Below, piece by piece: positions 19,260 to 27,600 of a stretch of DNA of 64,000 bases. The notes under the pieces are model-generated. The model did no database searches, was not told the DNA's origin, and saw only the letters and a list, made by a program, of their open reading frames with translations. The stretch is taken from NCBI GenBank assembly GCA_963782445.1, contig CAWAJM010000001.1, positions 2,976,001 through 3,040,000 on the forward strand. Reading direction: 5' to 3'. A program made the position numbers and the translations under genes. The stretch's first letter is position 1, and every line of letters starts with the position of its first letter. This DNA comes from ZC4RG20 sp963782445. Lineage in GTDB: Bacteria > Pseudomonadota > Gammaproteobacteria > Steroidobacterales > Rariloculaceae.

Positions 19260-19551
19260 ACGCTCGATATCCACCGATGCCGCTGCGGTCAATACCAAAA
19301 TTTGAAACTCATGTTTTGCTGCATTATTTATATATAAGCTCTTGTTATAAGAAACAATATCTTTTCTATTGCGCGACCGCGAGTCACGCTGGCCCTGGAT
19401 TGCAAATATTGGAGTGAGCAGGTCCACAAACTTATCCACAACTGGGCGTCATCGGGTTCGCCGCATTCGCGCCGACGGCACGCGAATTGCAGCCGACTTC
19501 GGCAAAGGATTTCGAAGACTACGAGTCGAACGAGCCCAGGAAGTAGGAATC
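19260..19551. other. AT-rich intergenic patch with a DnaA-box-like site
   Basis: About 19285-19375 is strikingly AT-rich for this GC-rich DNA, including TTATTTATATATAAG and TTGTTATAAGAAACAA. TTATCCACA, the consensus DnaA box, is at 19432-19440. A single box and no dnaA/parA neighbours do not make an origin. The region ends with a sigma-54 site for the next gene. I see no ORF or RNA I can name. Confidence 0.5.
19476..19490 (+). promoter_or_regulatory. Sigma-54 promoter of gene 19552 (near match)
   Basis: CGGCAC-GCGAA-TTGC differs from consensus only at the first base. The predicted start is about 19502, 50 nt before the ATG at 19552. Confidence 0.65.
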
Positions 19552-19773
19552 ATGGAATCTGCAGACAAACGCGCTGCCGCGCAGGAACGTAAGGAGCGCG
19601 GCAAATCGCCCGAGGGCCGCGGCCGGACCCCGGAGCCGAAAGAACCTCGGCCGCAGGAGACCGACGCGCCGGACAAAACCGATGCCGCGGCACTCGAGGA
19701 AGAGCTCGAGGAGGGGCTCGAGGATTCGTTTCCTGCAAGCGACCCGCCGTCGGTGACCCAAAGGCCGCGTTGA
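19552..19773 (+). CDS. Small acidic protein with DSFPASDPPS motif
   Basis: This 73-residue, highly charged protein is predicted to be largely disordered. It has a basic N-terminal half, a Pro-rich centre and an acidic helix (AAALEEELEEGLEDSF) followed by PASDPPSVTQ. The DSFPASDPPS ending recurs in small uncharacterised proteins of many proteobacteria, often near stress genes; their function is unknown. A weak SD (AGGAA) and a near-consensus sigma-54 promoter precede it. Confidence 0.72.
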   Translation: MESADKRAAAQERKERGKSPEGRGRTPEPKEPRPQETDAPDKTDAAALEEELEEGLEDSFPASDPPSVTQRPR

Positions 19774-19789
19774 GGCACCGGGCCCGCGC

Positions 19790-19804
19790 TGGCACCGAAC
19801 TTGC
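19790..19804 (+). promoter_or_regulatory. Sigma-54 promoter of small gene 19883
   Basis: TGGCAC-CGAAC-TTGC is an exact match. The predicted start is about 19816, 67 nt before the ATG at 19883. Confidence 0.78.
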
Positions 19805-19882
19805 TATTCATCGGACCGGGCGCCGCCGCGCGCGCCACGACCGGCGGCAACGTCGCGATCAACACCAGGAGGACCGCCCCGA

Positions 19883-20089
19883 ATGGGAATCGGAGAATCA
19901 GGCCCGCGGCCTGGAACGGACGCCCTCGGCAAACTGCACGCGGATCTCGAGCGGCTGCCGAGACACCAGTGGGACAACTATCTTTGGGACTTCTGCCGCC
20001 AATTCGTCCAGCGCCACCGGCGCCCGGAAGGACGCAGCGAGCCGGCCGGAGGCGGCCCAATCTCCGATTCGGGGGGCGCGGGGACCTGA
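19883..20089 (+). CDS. Small hypothetical protein
   Basis: This 68-residue protein has a conserved-looking centre, LGKLHADLERLPRHQWDNYLWDF, an amphipathic Trp-rich helix, and a Gly-rich tail. No family is recognised. AGGAGG lies 10 nt before the ATG, and an exact sigma-54 promoter is 67 nt upstream, which makes a real gene likely. It is convergent with ku2, 27 bp away. Confidence 0.6.
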   Translation: MGIGESGPRPGTDALGKLHADLERLPRHQWDNYLWDFCRQFVQRHRRPEGRSEPAGGGPISDSGGAGT

Positions 20090-20116
20090 ACCCCGCCCTG
20101 CGTTACCGGCCCCTTT

Positions 20117-21100
20117 TCACGATCGTCGCAGCACCCGGATGAGCTCGTCCTTGTCCATCTTGCTGCGTCCCGGTACGCCGAGCGCCTTGGCGCGGTCGTA
20201 GAGCTCGCCCTTGCTGAGCCGCTCGAGCGGCTCGGTCTCGGCTCCGCCTCTGTGCCGGGGCGCCGACGCTCGCGGCGCACCGGCTTCCGGCTGCAAGCGC
20301 CGCTTGAGTACGTCCATGAGATCGATGATTTCGGCCTCGCCGCCCTCGTCGGGCTCGGCCGCGGGCGCCCGCTCCACGTCAATGCCGCGTTCGAGCTTGC
20401 GGTCGATGAGTGCGCGAAGTCCCTCGGTGTAGCCGTCCTCGAGGTCGCCACGCTCGAGCCGGTCGCTCGCGAGCGACTCGATGGCACGCCCAAAGGCCGA
20501 GATCCGGGCCGCGGGCGCCTTACCCGACAGACCGAGCCCGAGATCCTGCGGCCGGCGCAGCTCCTCGGCGAAGCGCAGCATCTCGGCACGTAGGATGCCG
20601 CCCTCCGACAGCAGGGCGACGAGGTACTCCTTGCCGCGCATGACGAAAGTCGCAAGGCCCACACGCTCGCTGCGCTCCATGGTTTCGGCCAGCAGCCGAT
20701 ACGCTCGGTTACCGCCTTCGCCGGGGGCCAGCAGGTACGAGCGCTTGAAGTACATCGGATCGATGTCGGCAGCCTCGACAAAGGTCCGCAGATCGATCGT
20801 GCGCGACTTCTCGGGCGCGATCGACTCGAGCTCGGAGTCCGTCACGATCACGTAGCGGTCCTTCTCGATCTCGAAGCCGCGCACGATTTCGTCTCGGCTC
20901 AGGAAGCGTTCGTGGGTGGGGCAGAAGTAACGGCGCGCGAGCGGCCGGTGGGCACCGTCGACGAGCTTCAGCGACAAGGCCCGTGGACGGCTGGCCGGGA
21001 ACAGATCGACGGGCAGGCTCAGCAGCCCGAACGTGATGGCTCCGGACCAGACCGCCCTTACGGCGCCGGCGATTTCGTCGAGCTCGTCGGCCTCAGGCAC
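20117..21100 (-). CDS. ku: Ku protein with C-terminal SAP-like extension
   Basis: This 327-residue protein belongs to the bacterial Ku family, which binds DNA double-strand ends and recruits LigD. The core (about 12-240) has VWSGAITFGLLSLPVDLF, RRYFCPTHERFL, ELESIAPEKSRTIDL and FVMRGKEYLVAL. After an acidic linker, the last 35 residues (LSKGELYDRAKALGVPGRSKMDKDELIRVL, read in two parts) resemble a SAP or Rho-N DNA-binding domain. Its start overlaps the upstream ku by 8 bp. Two different Ku proteins in one operon suggest a heterodimer or division of labour. Confidence 0.95.
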   Translation of the reverse strand: MPEADELDEIAGAVRAVWSGAITFGLLSLPVDLFPASRPRALSLKLVDGAHRPLARRYFCPTHERFLSRDEIVRGFEIEKDRYVIVTDSELESIAPEKSRTIDLRTFVEAADIDPMYFKRSYLLAPGEGGNRAYRLLAETMERSERVGLATFVMRGKEYLVALLSEGGILRAEMLRFAEELRRPQDLGLGLSGKAPAARISAFGRAIESLASDRLERGDLEDGYTEGLRALIDRKLERGIDVERAPAAEPDEGGEAEIIDLMDVLKRRLQPEAGAPRASAPRHRGGAETEPLERLSKGELYDRAKALGVPGRSKMDKDELIRVLRRS

Positions 21101-21869
21101 GCTTACGTTCCTTCTCGAGGCTCGCCTGCAAGGCGGCCGTGAGATCCTCCGACGGCCGCTGCACCTCAGGCCGCTCGCGCCGCACGGTCTTGCCCTTGGC
21201 CTTCGCCTCGATGAGGTCGAGCAGACGCTCCCGGTACTCGTCCCGGAACTGAGTGGGATCGAACTCGGCCTCGAGGATCGAAAGCAGCTGCCGTGCCATG
21301 GCCACCTCCTTTTCGTTGAGGGGCGCGCCCGCGGGTGCGCCGAGGTCGGTCGCCGAGATCGTCTCCTCGGCCGAGCGCAGCGAAATGAGCACGAGGCACT
21401 CTTCGCCGGCGCGTAGCGCCCCGCGATACGCCTTGCCGCGCATGACCCAGTGCGCGAGCCCGTCCCGGCCGCTGCGCTTCAGCGCCTCGAGCAGCGCGAG
21501 ATACTCCTCGCCCGCGCCATCGGGGCCCAAGTAATACGGACGATCGTACCAGCGATGGTCGATGGCGGCGGGCGGCACGAAACGCACGAGCGCGATATCC
21601 CGGGAAGCCTTCGGCTCGAGCGCCTCGAGCTCGTCATCGGCCAGCAGCACGAGGTCGTGCTCGGGTGTCGCGTAAGCGTGGCGGGCCGACGCAAACTCCA
21701 CGATCTCATCCGTCTCGGGGTTGACGAGCCGCTGCCGGACGGGTGTCTTGTCCTCGTCGTGCAGAAGACGAAAGTGCACCGTCCGGTCCTGCACGGCGGA
21801 GTAAAGCTTCACGGGGACACTCTCTGCACCGATCCTGAGCACGGCCTTCCAGATCGCCCGAGCGGCCAC
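21093..21869 (-). CDS. ku: Ku protein, short form
   Basis: This 258-residue bacterial Ku begins ARAIWKAVLRIGAESVPVKLYSA, with LLHDEDKTPVRQRLVNPET, LEPKASRDIALVRFVPPAAID and HWVMRGKAYRGAL in the beta-barrel ring. It has only a short basic tail and no SAP-like extension, unlike its neighbour. Bacterial Ku usually forms homodimers; two diverged copies side by side are also seen in rhizobia. It lies 44 bp downstream of ligD and overlaps the second ku, so the three genes form one operon. Confidence 0.95.
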   Translation of the reverse strand: MAARAIWKAVLRIGAESVPVKLYSAVQDRTVHFRLLHDEDKTPVRQRLVNPETDEIVEFASARHAYATPEHDLVLLADDELEALEPKASRDIALVRFVPPAAIDHRWYDRPYYLGPDGAGEEYLALLEALKRSGRDGLAHWVMRGKAYRGALRAGEECLVLISLRSAEETISATDLGAPAGAPLNEKEVAMARQLLSILEAEFDPTQFRDEYRERLLDLIEAKAKGKTVRRERPEVQRPSEDLTAALQASLEKERKRA

Positions 21870-21913
21870 GTATCGTCCCCCTCACCCCGAGCCGGGGCCC
21901 GCGCCGGAAAGCG

Positions 21914-24010
21914 TCATCGAACCACGCCCACCGCGTCGAGCATCCCGTCGGTCAGGGCCGTGCGCGCCGCGTCGAACCCCTCCCATGGATCCTTGCGAAG
22001 CGCTGCGAGCCGGCGGCGGACCGTGTCGATCGCGTAGCGGTCCGCGCGCGAAGCGGGATCGAGCTCGTCCCAGGCGATCGGAACGGCCACGGGCGCACCC
22101 TCGCGTGCACGCGTCGAATACGGCGCGATAGCCGTGGCACCGCGGCCGTTGCGCAGATAGTCGATGAAGATGCGCCCCTGCCGGCGCGCCTTGGCCATAT
22201 TTGCCGTAAAGCGCTCGGGTTGGGCACGGGCCTCTCCCTCGGCGATCGCGGCCGCGAAGCGCTTGACCTCTTCCCACTCCCGCTCGGGTGCCAGCGGCAC
22301 GACGAGATGCAGGCCCTTGCCTCCGGTCAGCTTCGGAAACGGCGTGAGACCGAGCCGCTCGACACGCGCCTTGAGCGCCCAGGCGCCTTCGAGAAGCCGC
22401 GGCCACGTCACGCCCGGGCCGGGATCGAGGTCGAGCACCAGCAGATCGGGTCGCTCGAGCGATTCGATACGGCTGCCCCAGCAGTGAAACTCGAGGACCC
22501 CGATCTGCACGAGGGCGACGATCCCTTCGAGCGACTCCACGTAGAGGTAGGCCGCCTCACCCGAGCTCTCACGGACCGCGACGCGTCCGACGGCATTCGA
22601 CAGACCCTCGGGCGGATGCTTCTGAAAAAAACAGCTGCCAGCACGGCCCGCCGGGCAGCGAACGAGGGCGAGCGGCCTGCGCGCGAGGTGGGGCAGCACC
22701 CAAGACGCGATCTGCTCGTAATAGCGTGCGAGATGGAGCTTGGTGATGCCTTGTGCCTCGTACAGCACACGGTCCGGGTGGGTGAGCCGGACGCCGGCCA
22801 CCGCGTCGTCGAGGGTGCCTCTGCGGACCGGGTGCGACGGGGCTTTGCCTCCCGCAGCCACTTGCTTCATGTCGATCTCCAGTGCACGGCCGCCCGCTGC
22901 GTCCCCGGCAAGCACGATCTCGCGCGGGCTCTTGTCTTCCCTGAGCCCCCTGAAGACGGGATGGCGCAACGATCCGTCCCGGGTCCACTCGCTGTATTCG
23001 ACGTTGGCCACGAGCTCGGGCCGCACCCAATGCACGCCGCGAATCTTGAGCCGCTGTTCGTCGGCGTCGAAGGGACAGTTGCCGATCTCGAGCTCGCGAA
23101 GCTGGTGATACAGGCTGCGCAGCCGCTGCGCCGAGAACCCCGTGCCGACGTTGCCGACGTACACGAGCCGCCCGGCCTCGTCGTAGGCCCCCAACAGCAG
23201 CGCCCCGAAACCGATCCGCGCGCTGCTCGGATCCGTGAAACCCCCGACGACGAACTCACCCTGCTCGACGCATTTGACCTTGAGCCAGTCGGCCGTCCGG
23301 CCGCCCTGATAGGGCGACGCACGCCGTTTGCAGACGATGCCCTCGAGACCCAGCTGACACACCTCGTCGTAGAGCTCCGTCCCCTTACCCTCGAAATGAT
23401 GCACGTAGCGCACGCAGCCGCGGTTATTGACGCCGCGGTTCGTGAGCAGGGCGCGCAGGATCTCCTTGCGGCGCACGAGCTCGGCGTCGGTCAGGTCGTA
23501 GCCGTCGAGAAAAAGGAGATCGAAAACTTCGTAGATCAGATGGTCGGTACGCTTGGCCGCGAGCGCCTCCTGGAGCTGCCGAAAGCTGCTCGTGCCGTCG
23601 GGCTGCAGGGCGACGAGTTCGCCGTCGAGCACAGCCTCGGGAATGCCGAGCGCCTGCAACGAATCGACGAGCTTGGGGAACCTCCGCGTCCAGTCCTTCC
23701 CATTGCGGCTCAGCAGCGTGACGCGCCCGGCCTCGAAGAGCGCAAGCAGCCGGTAGCCGTCGAACTTGATCTCGTGCACCCAGGAATCGCCGGGCGGCGC
23801 CTGCGGTACACGTGTCGCGAGCTCGGGCGCGGGCCGGCGCGGAAGCGCCCCCTCGTGCACGCTCGGAATTCCCGCCACGCCGAGCTCGAGAGCGGGCCGC
23901 GGCGGGAGCCCCGCACTCCCCCTGGCCCCCGCCTTCCTCGGCTTCGAGGCCTTGGCCGGGCGGCGCCCTTCGGCACTCGCCTGCTTCGGTGAAGTACTGG
24001 GATGCGCCAT
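21914..24010 (-). CDS. ligD: ATP-dependent DNA ligase LigD (ligase-polymerase form)
   Basis: This 698-residue protein performs end processing and sealing in bacterial non-homologous end joining. Order: basic disordered N-terminus (about 1-55), ATP ligase domain with motif I EIKFDGYR (nucleophile Lys 82) and VLDGELVAL, OB region to about 365, then a primase-type polymerase domain with LLVLDLDPG near 527 and HLVVPL near 565. The 3'-phosphoesterase domain of the classic three-domain LigD is absent. The ATG is preceded by GAGGGAG. First gene of ligD-ku-ku, with a near-consensus sigma-54 site upstream. Confidence 0.96.
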   Translation of the reverse strand: MAHPSTSPKQASAEGRRPAKASKPRKAGARGSAGLPPRPALELGVAGIPSVHEGALPRRPAPELATRVPQAPPGDSWVHEIKFDGYRLLALFEAGRVTLLSRNGKDWTRRFPKLVDSLQALGIPEAVLDGELVALQPDGTSSFRQLQEALAAKRTDHLIYEVFDLLFLDGYDLTDAELVRRKEILRALLTNRGVNNRGCVRYVHHFEGKGTELYDEVCQLGLEGIVCKRRASPYQGGRTADWLKVKCVEQGEFVVGGFTDPSSARIGFGALLLGAYDEAGRLVYVGNVGTGFSAQRLRSLYHQLRELEIGNCPFDADEQRLKIRGVHWVRPELVANVEYSEWTRDGSLRHPVFRGLREDKSPREIVLAGDAAGGRALEIDMKQVAAGGKAPSHPVRRGTLDDAVAGVRLTHPDRVLYEAQGITKLHLARYYEQIASWVLPHLARRPLALVRCPAGRAGSCFFQKHPPEGLSNAVGRVAVRESSGEAAYLYVESLEGIVALVQIGVLEFHCWGSRIESLERPDLLVLDLDPGPGVTWPRLLEGAWALKARVERLGLTPFPKLTGGKGLHLVVPLAPEREWEEVKRFAAAIAEGEARAQPERFTANMAKARRQGRIFIDYLRNGRGATAIAPYSTRAREGAPVAVPIAWDELDPASRADRYAIDTVRRRLAALRKDPWEGFDAARTALTDGMLDAVGVVR

Positions 24011-24047
24011 CGCTCCCTCGTCGGCGTGGAACTTTTTGCAGCCGATT

Positions 24048-24062
24048 GCAGGATCCGTGCCA
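24048..24062 (-). promoter_or_regulatory. Candidate sigma-54 promoter of ligD-ku-ku
   Basis: On the minus strand it reads TGGCAC-GGATC-CTGC, with one mismatch (CTGC for TTGC) and correct GG-N10-GC spacing. The predicted start is about 24036, 26 nt before the ATG. Confidence 0.5.
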
Positions 24063-24177
24063 CCGAAAGCATCTGCATTTTGGAAGCGGCTACAAATCTC
24101 GACTGCTTCGGCCGCGGCTCGCGCGGAGGTCTCCCGGCCGCCCGCGGGCCGCGGCCCCGCCCAACCCGCGCCCGCAT

Positions 24178-24204
24178 GCGTCCCGGCGGCTTCGGCCGGG
24201 ACGC
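24178..24204. promoter_or_regulatory. Palindrome upstream of the sRNA promoter
   Basis: GCGTCCCGGC (24178-24187) and GCCGGGACGC (24195-24204) are perfect 10-bp inverted repeats with a 7-nt spacer, ending 19 bp before the -24 element. It lies between divergent sigma-54 sites, where an activator-binding site would be expected. Confidence 0.5.
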
Positions 24205-24222
24205 GAAGCGCGGGGAGACATT

Positions 24223-24237
24223 TGGCACGTGATTTGC
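24223..24237 (+). promoter_or_regulatory. Sigma-54 promoter of the small RNA
   Basis: TGGCAC-GTGAT-TTGC is an exact match. The predicted start is about 24249. The transcript holds no convincing ORF and meets a strong terminator after about 119 nt. Confidence 0.82.
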
Positions 24238-24248
24238 TTCTCTAGAGC

Positions 24249-24367
24249 CGTATTGCCGACATCGCACTGCCGATGCGGCGAACCGAATGCGATTCCGAGG
24301 CTGTAAGCCCCCCCATGCTCGGCCTCGGTTCGTGATTCAGCCCGGCGCGCTGGCCGGGCTTTTTTTT
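24249..24367 (+). ncRNA. Predicted sigma-54-dependent small RNA, about 119 nt
   Basis: The interval is bounded by an exact sigma-54 promoter and an intrinsic terminator, and has no SD-preceded ORF. Two arms (CGAACCGA at about 24278-24285 and TCGGTTCG at about 24325-24332) can pair, with an inner CGAGGC/GCCTCG pairing, exposing a loop with seven consecutive C. A single-stranded C-tract could pair with G-rich Shine-Dalgarno regions, as known for several regulatory RNAs. The 5' end is a prediction from promoter spacing. Confidence 0.7.
24339..24367 (+). terminator. Rho-independent terminator of the small RNA
   Basis: AGCCCGGC (24339-24346) pairs perfectly with GCCGGGCT (24353-24360) around a 6-nt loop, and eight T follow (24360-24367). 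It is the clearest intrinsic terminator in the window. Confidence 0.92.
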
Positions 24368-24532
24368 GTCCCGCGTCCGCGCACGGCCGTCGCGCCGCGG
24401 CGCGCGCACCCGGCGCTCCTGCGGCGCTGCCGCGTGCCCCCTGCGCGTGGCCCTCCGACGCAGCCGCGCCCGCCTCGCCGGGTTTCGTCCACGCTTCTGG
24501 CGCGAAACGATCCCTGATCCGGGCATGCTCCA

Positions 24533-24547
24533 TGGCATGGTTCTTGC
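24533..24547 (+). promoter_or_regulatory. Sigma-54 promoter of the repeat-protein operon
   Basis: TGGCAT-GGTTC-TTGC is an exact match. The predicted start is about 24559, 70 nt before the likely GTG start at 24629. Confidence 0.8.
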
Positions 24548-24628
24548 TCAACTCGGTTTCGCATCCACGATAACAACGAGCCGAACGCCGGCCCCCGAAA
24601 CCCATTGACATCGGAGTACGAAAGTCGA

Positions 24629-27600
24629 GTGAGACCTTGCCGAAAGCCGCAGCGGCGCGTAGGCGTCCTGCTGTATGCCGCGATGATTGCGGGCCTCGCC
24701 GCCCGCGCTGCATTGGCCGATCCCATCGTTCTGCTGATGCCGATCACGCCCGATCCGCAAAGCGTGGTCGAGGGCAGCGACTATCGCTTCAACGTCTCCC
24801 TGTTCTTCACCGACCTCGACGGCGACAAGCTTTCGTACTCGGCCACGGGCCTGCCGGCGGGCCTCAAGATCGACAACGACGGGCGCATTTCGGGCAAGCC
24901 CGGCCGAGGCTCCGCCGCGGGCTCGCCCTACGCCGTAACCGTCACGGCTTCGGACGGCGTCGTTATGACGAGCGATACGTACACGCTCCAAGTCACGTCG
25001 GCCAACCAGCCGCCGACGGCAAGCTCGATTCCGCCGCAGAATGCGACCGAGGGCACACCGTTCAGCTTGAATGCCGCCATGTACTTCTCCGATCCCGATA
25101 ACGACATGTTGACGTTCACGGCCGCGGGCCTGCCGAGCGGGCTCGGCATCGACGCCGCCGGCACGATCTCCGGCACACCGGCCGCCGGCACGGCCGGCGA
25201 CCACACCGTCACCGTCACGGCTACCGACCCGAGCGGCGCCAAGGCCGACGGCGGCTTCACGCTGCAAGTCGCGGCCGCGAACCAGCCGCCGACGGCGAGC
25301 CCGATTCCGCCGCAAAACGCGACCGAGGGCACACCGTTCAGCTTGAAGGCCGCCATGTACTTCTCCGATCCCGATAAGGACATGTTGACGTTCACGGCCG
25401 CGGGCCTGCCGAGCGGGCTCGGCATCGACGCCGCCGGCACGATCTCCGGCACACCGGCCGCCGGCACGGCCGGCGACCACACCGTCACCGTCACGGCCAC
25501 CGACCCGAGCGGCGCCAAGGCCGACGGCGGCTTCACGCTGCAAGTCGCGGCCGCGAACCAGCCGCCGACGGCGAGCCCGATTCCGCCGCAGAACGCGACC
25601 GAGGGCACACCGTTCAGCTTGAAGGCCGCCATGTACTTCTCCGATCCCGATAAGGACATGTTGACGTTCACGGCCGCGGGCCTGCCGAGCGGGCTCGGCA
25701 TCGACACCGGCGGCACGATCTCCGGCACACCGGCGGCCGGCACGGCCGGCGACCACACCGTCACCGTCACGGCCACCGACCCGAGCGGCGCCAAGGCCGA
25801 CGGCGGCTTCACGCTGAGCGTTGCCGCGAGCAACAGTCCGCCGCAGCTGGCGATGCCGATCACGCCGAATCCGCAGAGCGCCTCGGAAGGCGACGCCTAC
25901 TCGTTCGAACGTCTCGAAATTCTTCACGGACCCCGACGGCGACAAGCTCACGTACTCGGCTGTCGGGCTGCCCATGGGTCTCTCCATCGACGCGGCGGCC
26001 GGCACGATCTCCGGCACCCCCGCCGCCGGCTCGGCGGCCGGCTCGCCCTACTCCGTAACGGTCACGGCCTCCGACGGGCAGGCCCAGATCTCGGGCGGTT
26101 ACGCGCTGGATGTTAAGCACGTCAATCAAGCGCCCACGCTGCCGTCCCCGGCGCCGCGGCTTACGACGCCGGAGGATACGCCGCTCACGATCACACCGGA
26201 CATGCTGCACGCGCACGACGACGATCCGGCAGGGCTCGAAGTCAAGCTGACGGCGCCGGGCCCCGACGCCCATTTCACGCTCGCGAGCGACGGCGCCACC
26301 GTGCAGCCGGCATTGAATTACGACGGCCCGCTCTCGGTCGAAGCACGCGTCGTCGATTCGGGCGGCCTGACGAGCAACGCGGTCACGGTCACGATCGATG
26401 TCACGCCCGTCAACGATCCGCCTTCGATCGCCTCGATTCCGGACCAGAGCGCGACCGAAGGCGTCGCCTTCTCGCTCGATCTCTCGCGCTTCGTCTCCGA
26501 CCCCGAAGGCGATGCGCTGACGTACAGGGCGACGGGCTTGCCGCCCGGACTCGGCGTCGACCCGGTCTCGGGCGTCGTCTCGGGCACGCCGCCGATCGGG
26601 ACGAAGGCGGCCGATTACGACGTGACGCTCTCCGTCAACGACGGCAGCGCAACGAGCCGCGCGCACTTCCTGATACGCCTCGGCGCAGCCGGGCGCGCGG
26701 ATCTCGCGGTCGGCGTGGAAGTCTCGCCGAATCCCGTACTCGTGAAGGACAAGGCGACGTGGACGCTGACCGTCGACAACGTCGGCGCGAGCGACGTCGC
26801 GAACGTGCACCTCACGGCCGCTTTCACTGCGGACGTGCCGTTGAATTTCGATCCCGTCGACGCGGCCTGCACCCTGACGCCGGCCACGAACGAGACCGAT
26901 CTCGATTGCCGGCTCGGCCCCGTGGCCGCCGGCGGCTCGACGAGCGTCGCGGTCAGCGGCTCGGCGGCCCAGGCGGGCCAGGCAACGGCCAGCGCACAAG
27001 TGGCCATCGCGGACGCCGTGCCTATCGATTCGAACAGCGCCAACGACAAAGCCCAGGCCGTGCTCGATATCACCGAGCAGCTGAGTCAAGGGCCTGCCGA
27101 AACGCTCGACGCGCCCGGCGTGCGCGCCCTGGCCGCGGGCGACTTCAACGGCGACGGCTTGACGGATATCGCCGCCGTTGCGGACGCCGGCACGCTCGTG
27201 TTCCTGAACACCGCGGACGCCCAGCATCCGAACAAGCTCGCATTCAACCCGCTGCCGCTGACGTTCGGGCCGACCTCGGGCGCGGGCATCGCGGCCGCAG
27301 ACCTCGACGGCGACGGCGATATCGATCTCGCGGTCGCCGCAACGGACATGCCCGATACCGTGCTCGTCAATTCGGGCCAGGCGGCCTTCAAGGCCGTGCC
27401 GCTCGGCAGTACGCCGGGACAGAGCCAGGCCGTGACCGCGGCCGACATCAACGGCGACGGGGCCCCCGATCTCGTGTTCGCGAAGTCCGGCGGGGAATCT
27501 GTCTATGTGAACGACGGGACCGGCCGCTTCAACGCCCAGACGCTCGCGGGCGCCTCCCGGAGCGTCGCGGTCGCCGCCGCCGATCTGGCCGGCGATGCCC

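Noticed and set aside
19432..19440. Replication origin at the TTATCCACA box
   Set aside because: Only one box was found, with no cluster, no 13-mer repeats and no dnaA, dnaN, gidA or par genes nearby.
20078..20110. tRNA-like CCCC/GGGG pairing near the ku2 end
   Set aside because: There is no T-loop, anticodon arm or acceptor stem of proper length; it is only a GC-rich inverted repeat.
25004..25831. CRISPR-like direct repeats
   Set aside because: The repeats are 276 bp, in frame and encode He_PIG modules; there is no repeat-spacer pattern and no cas gene.
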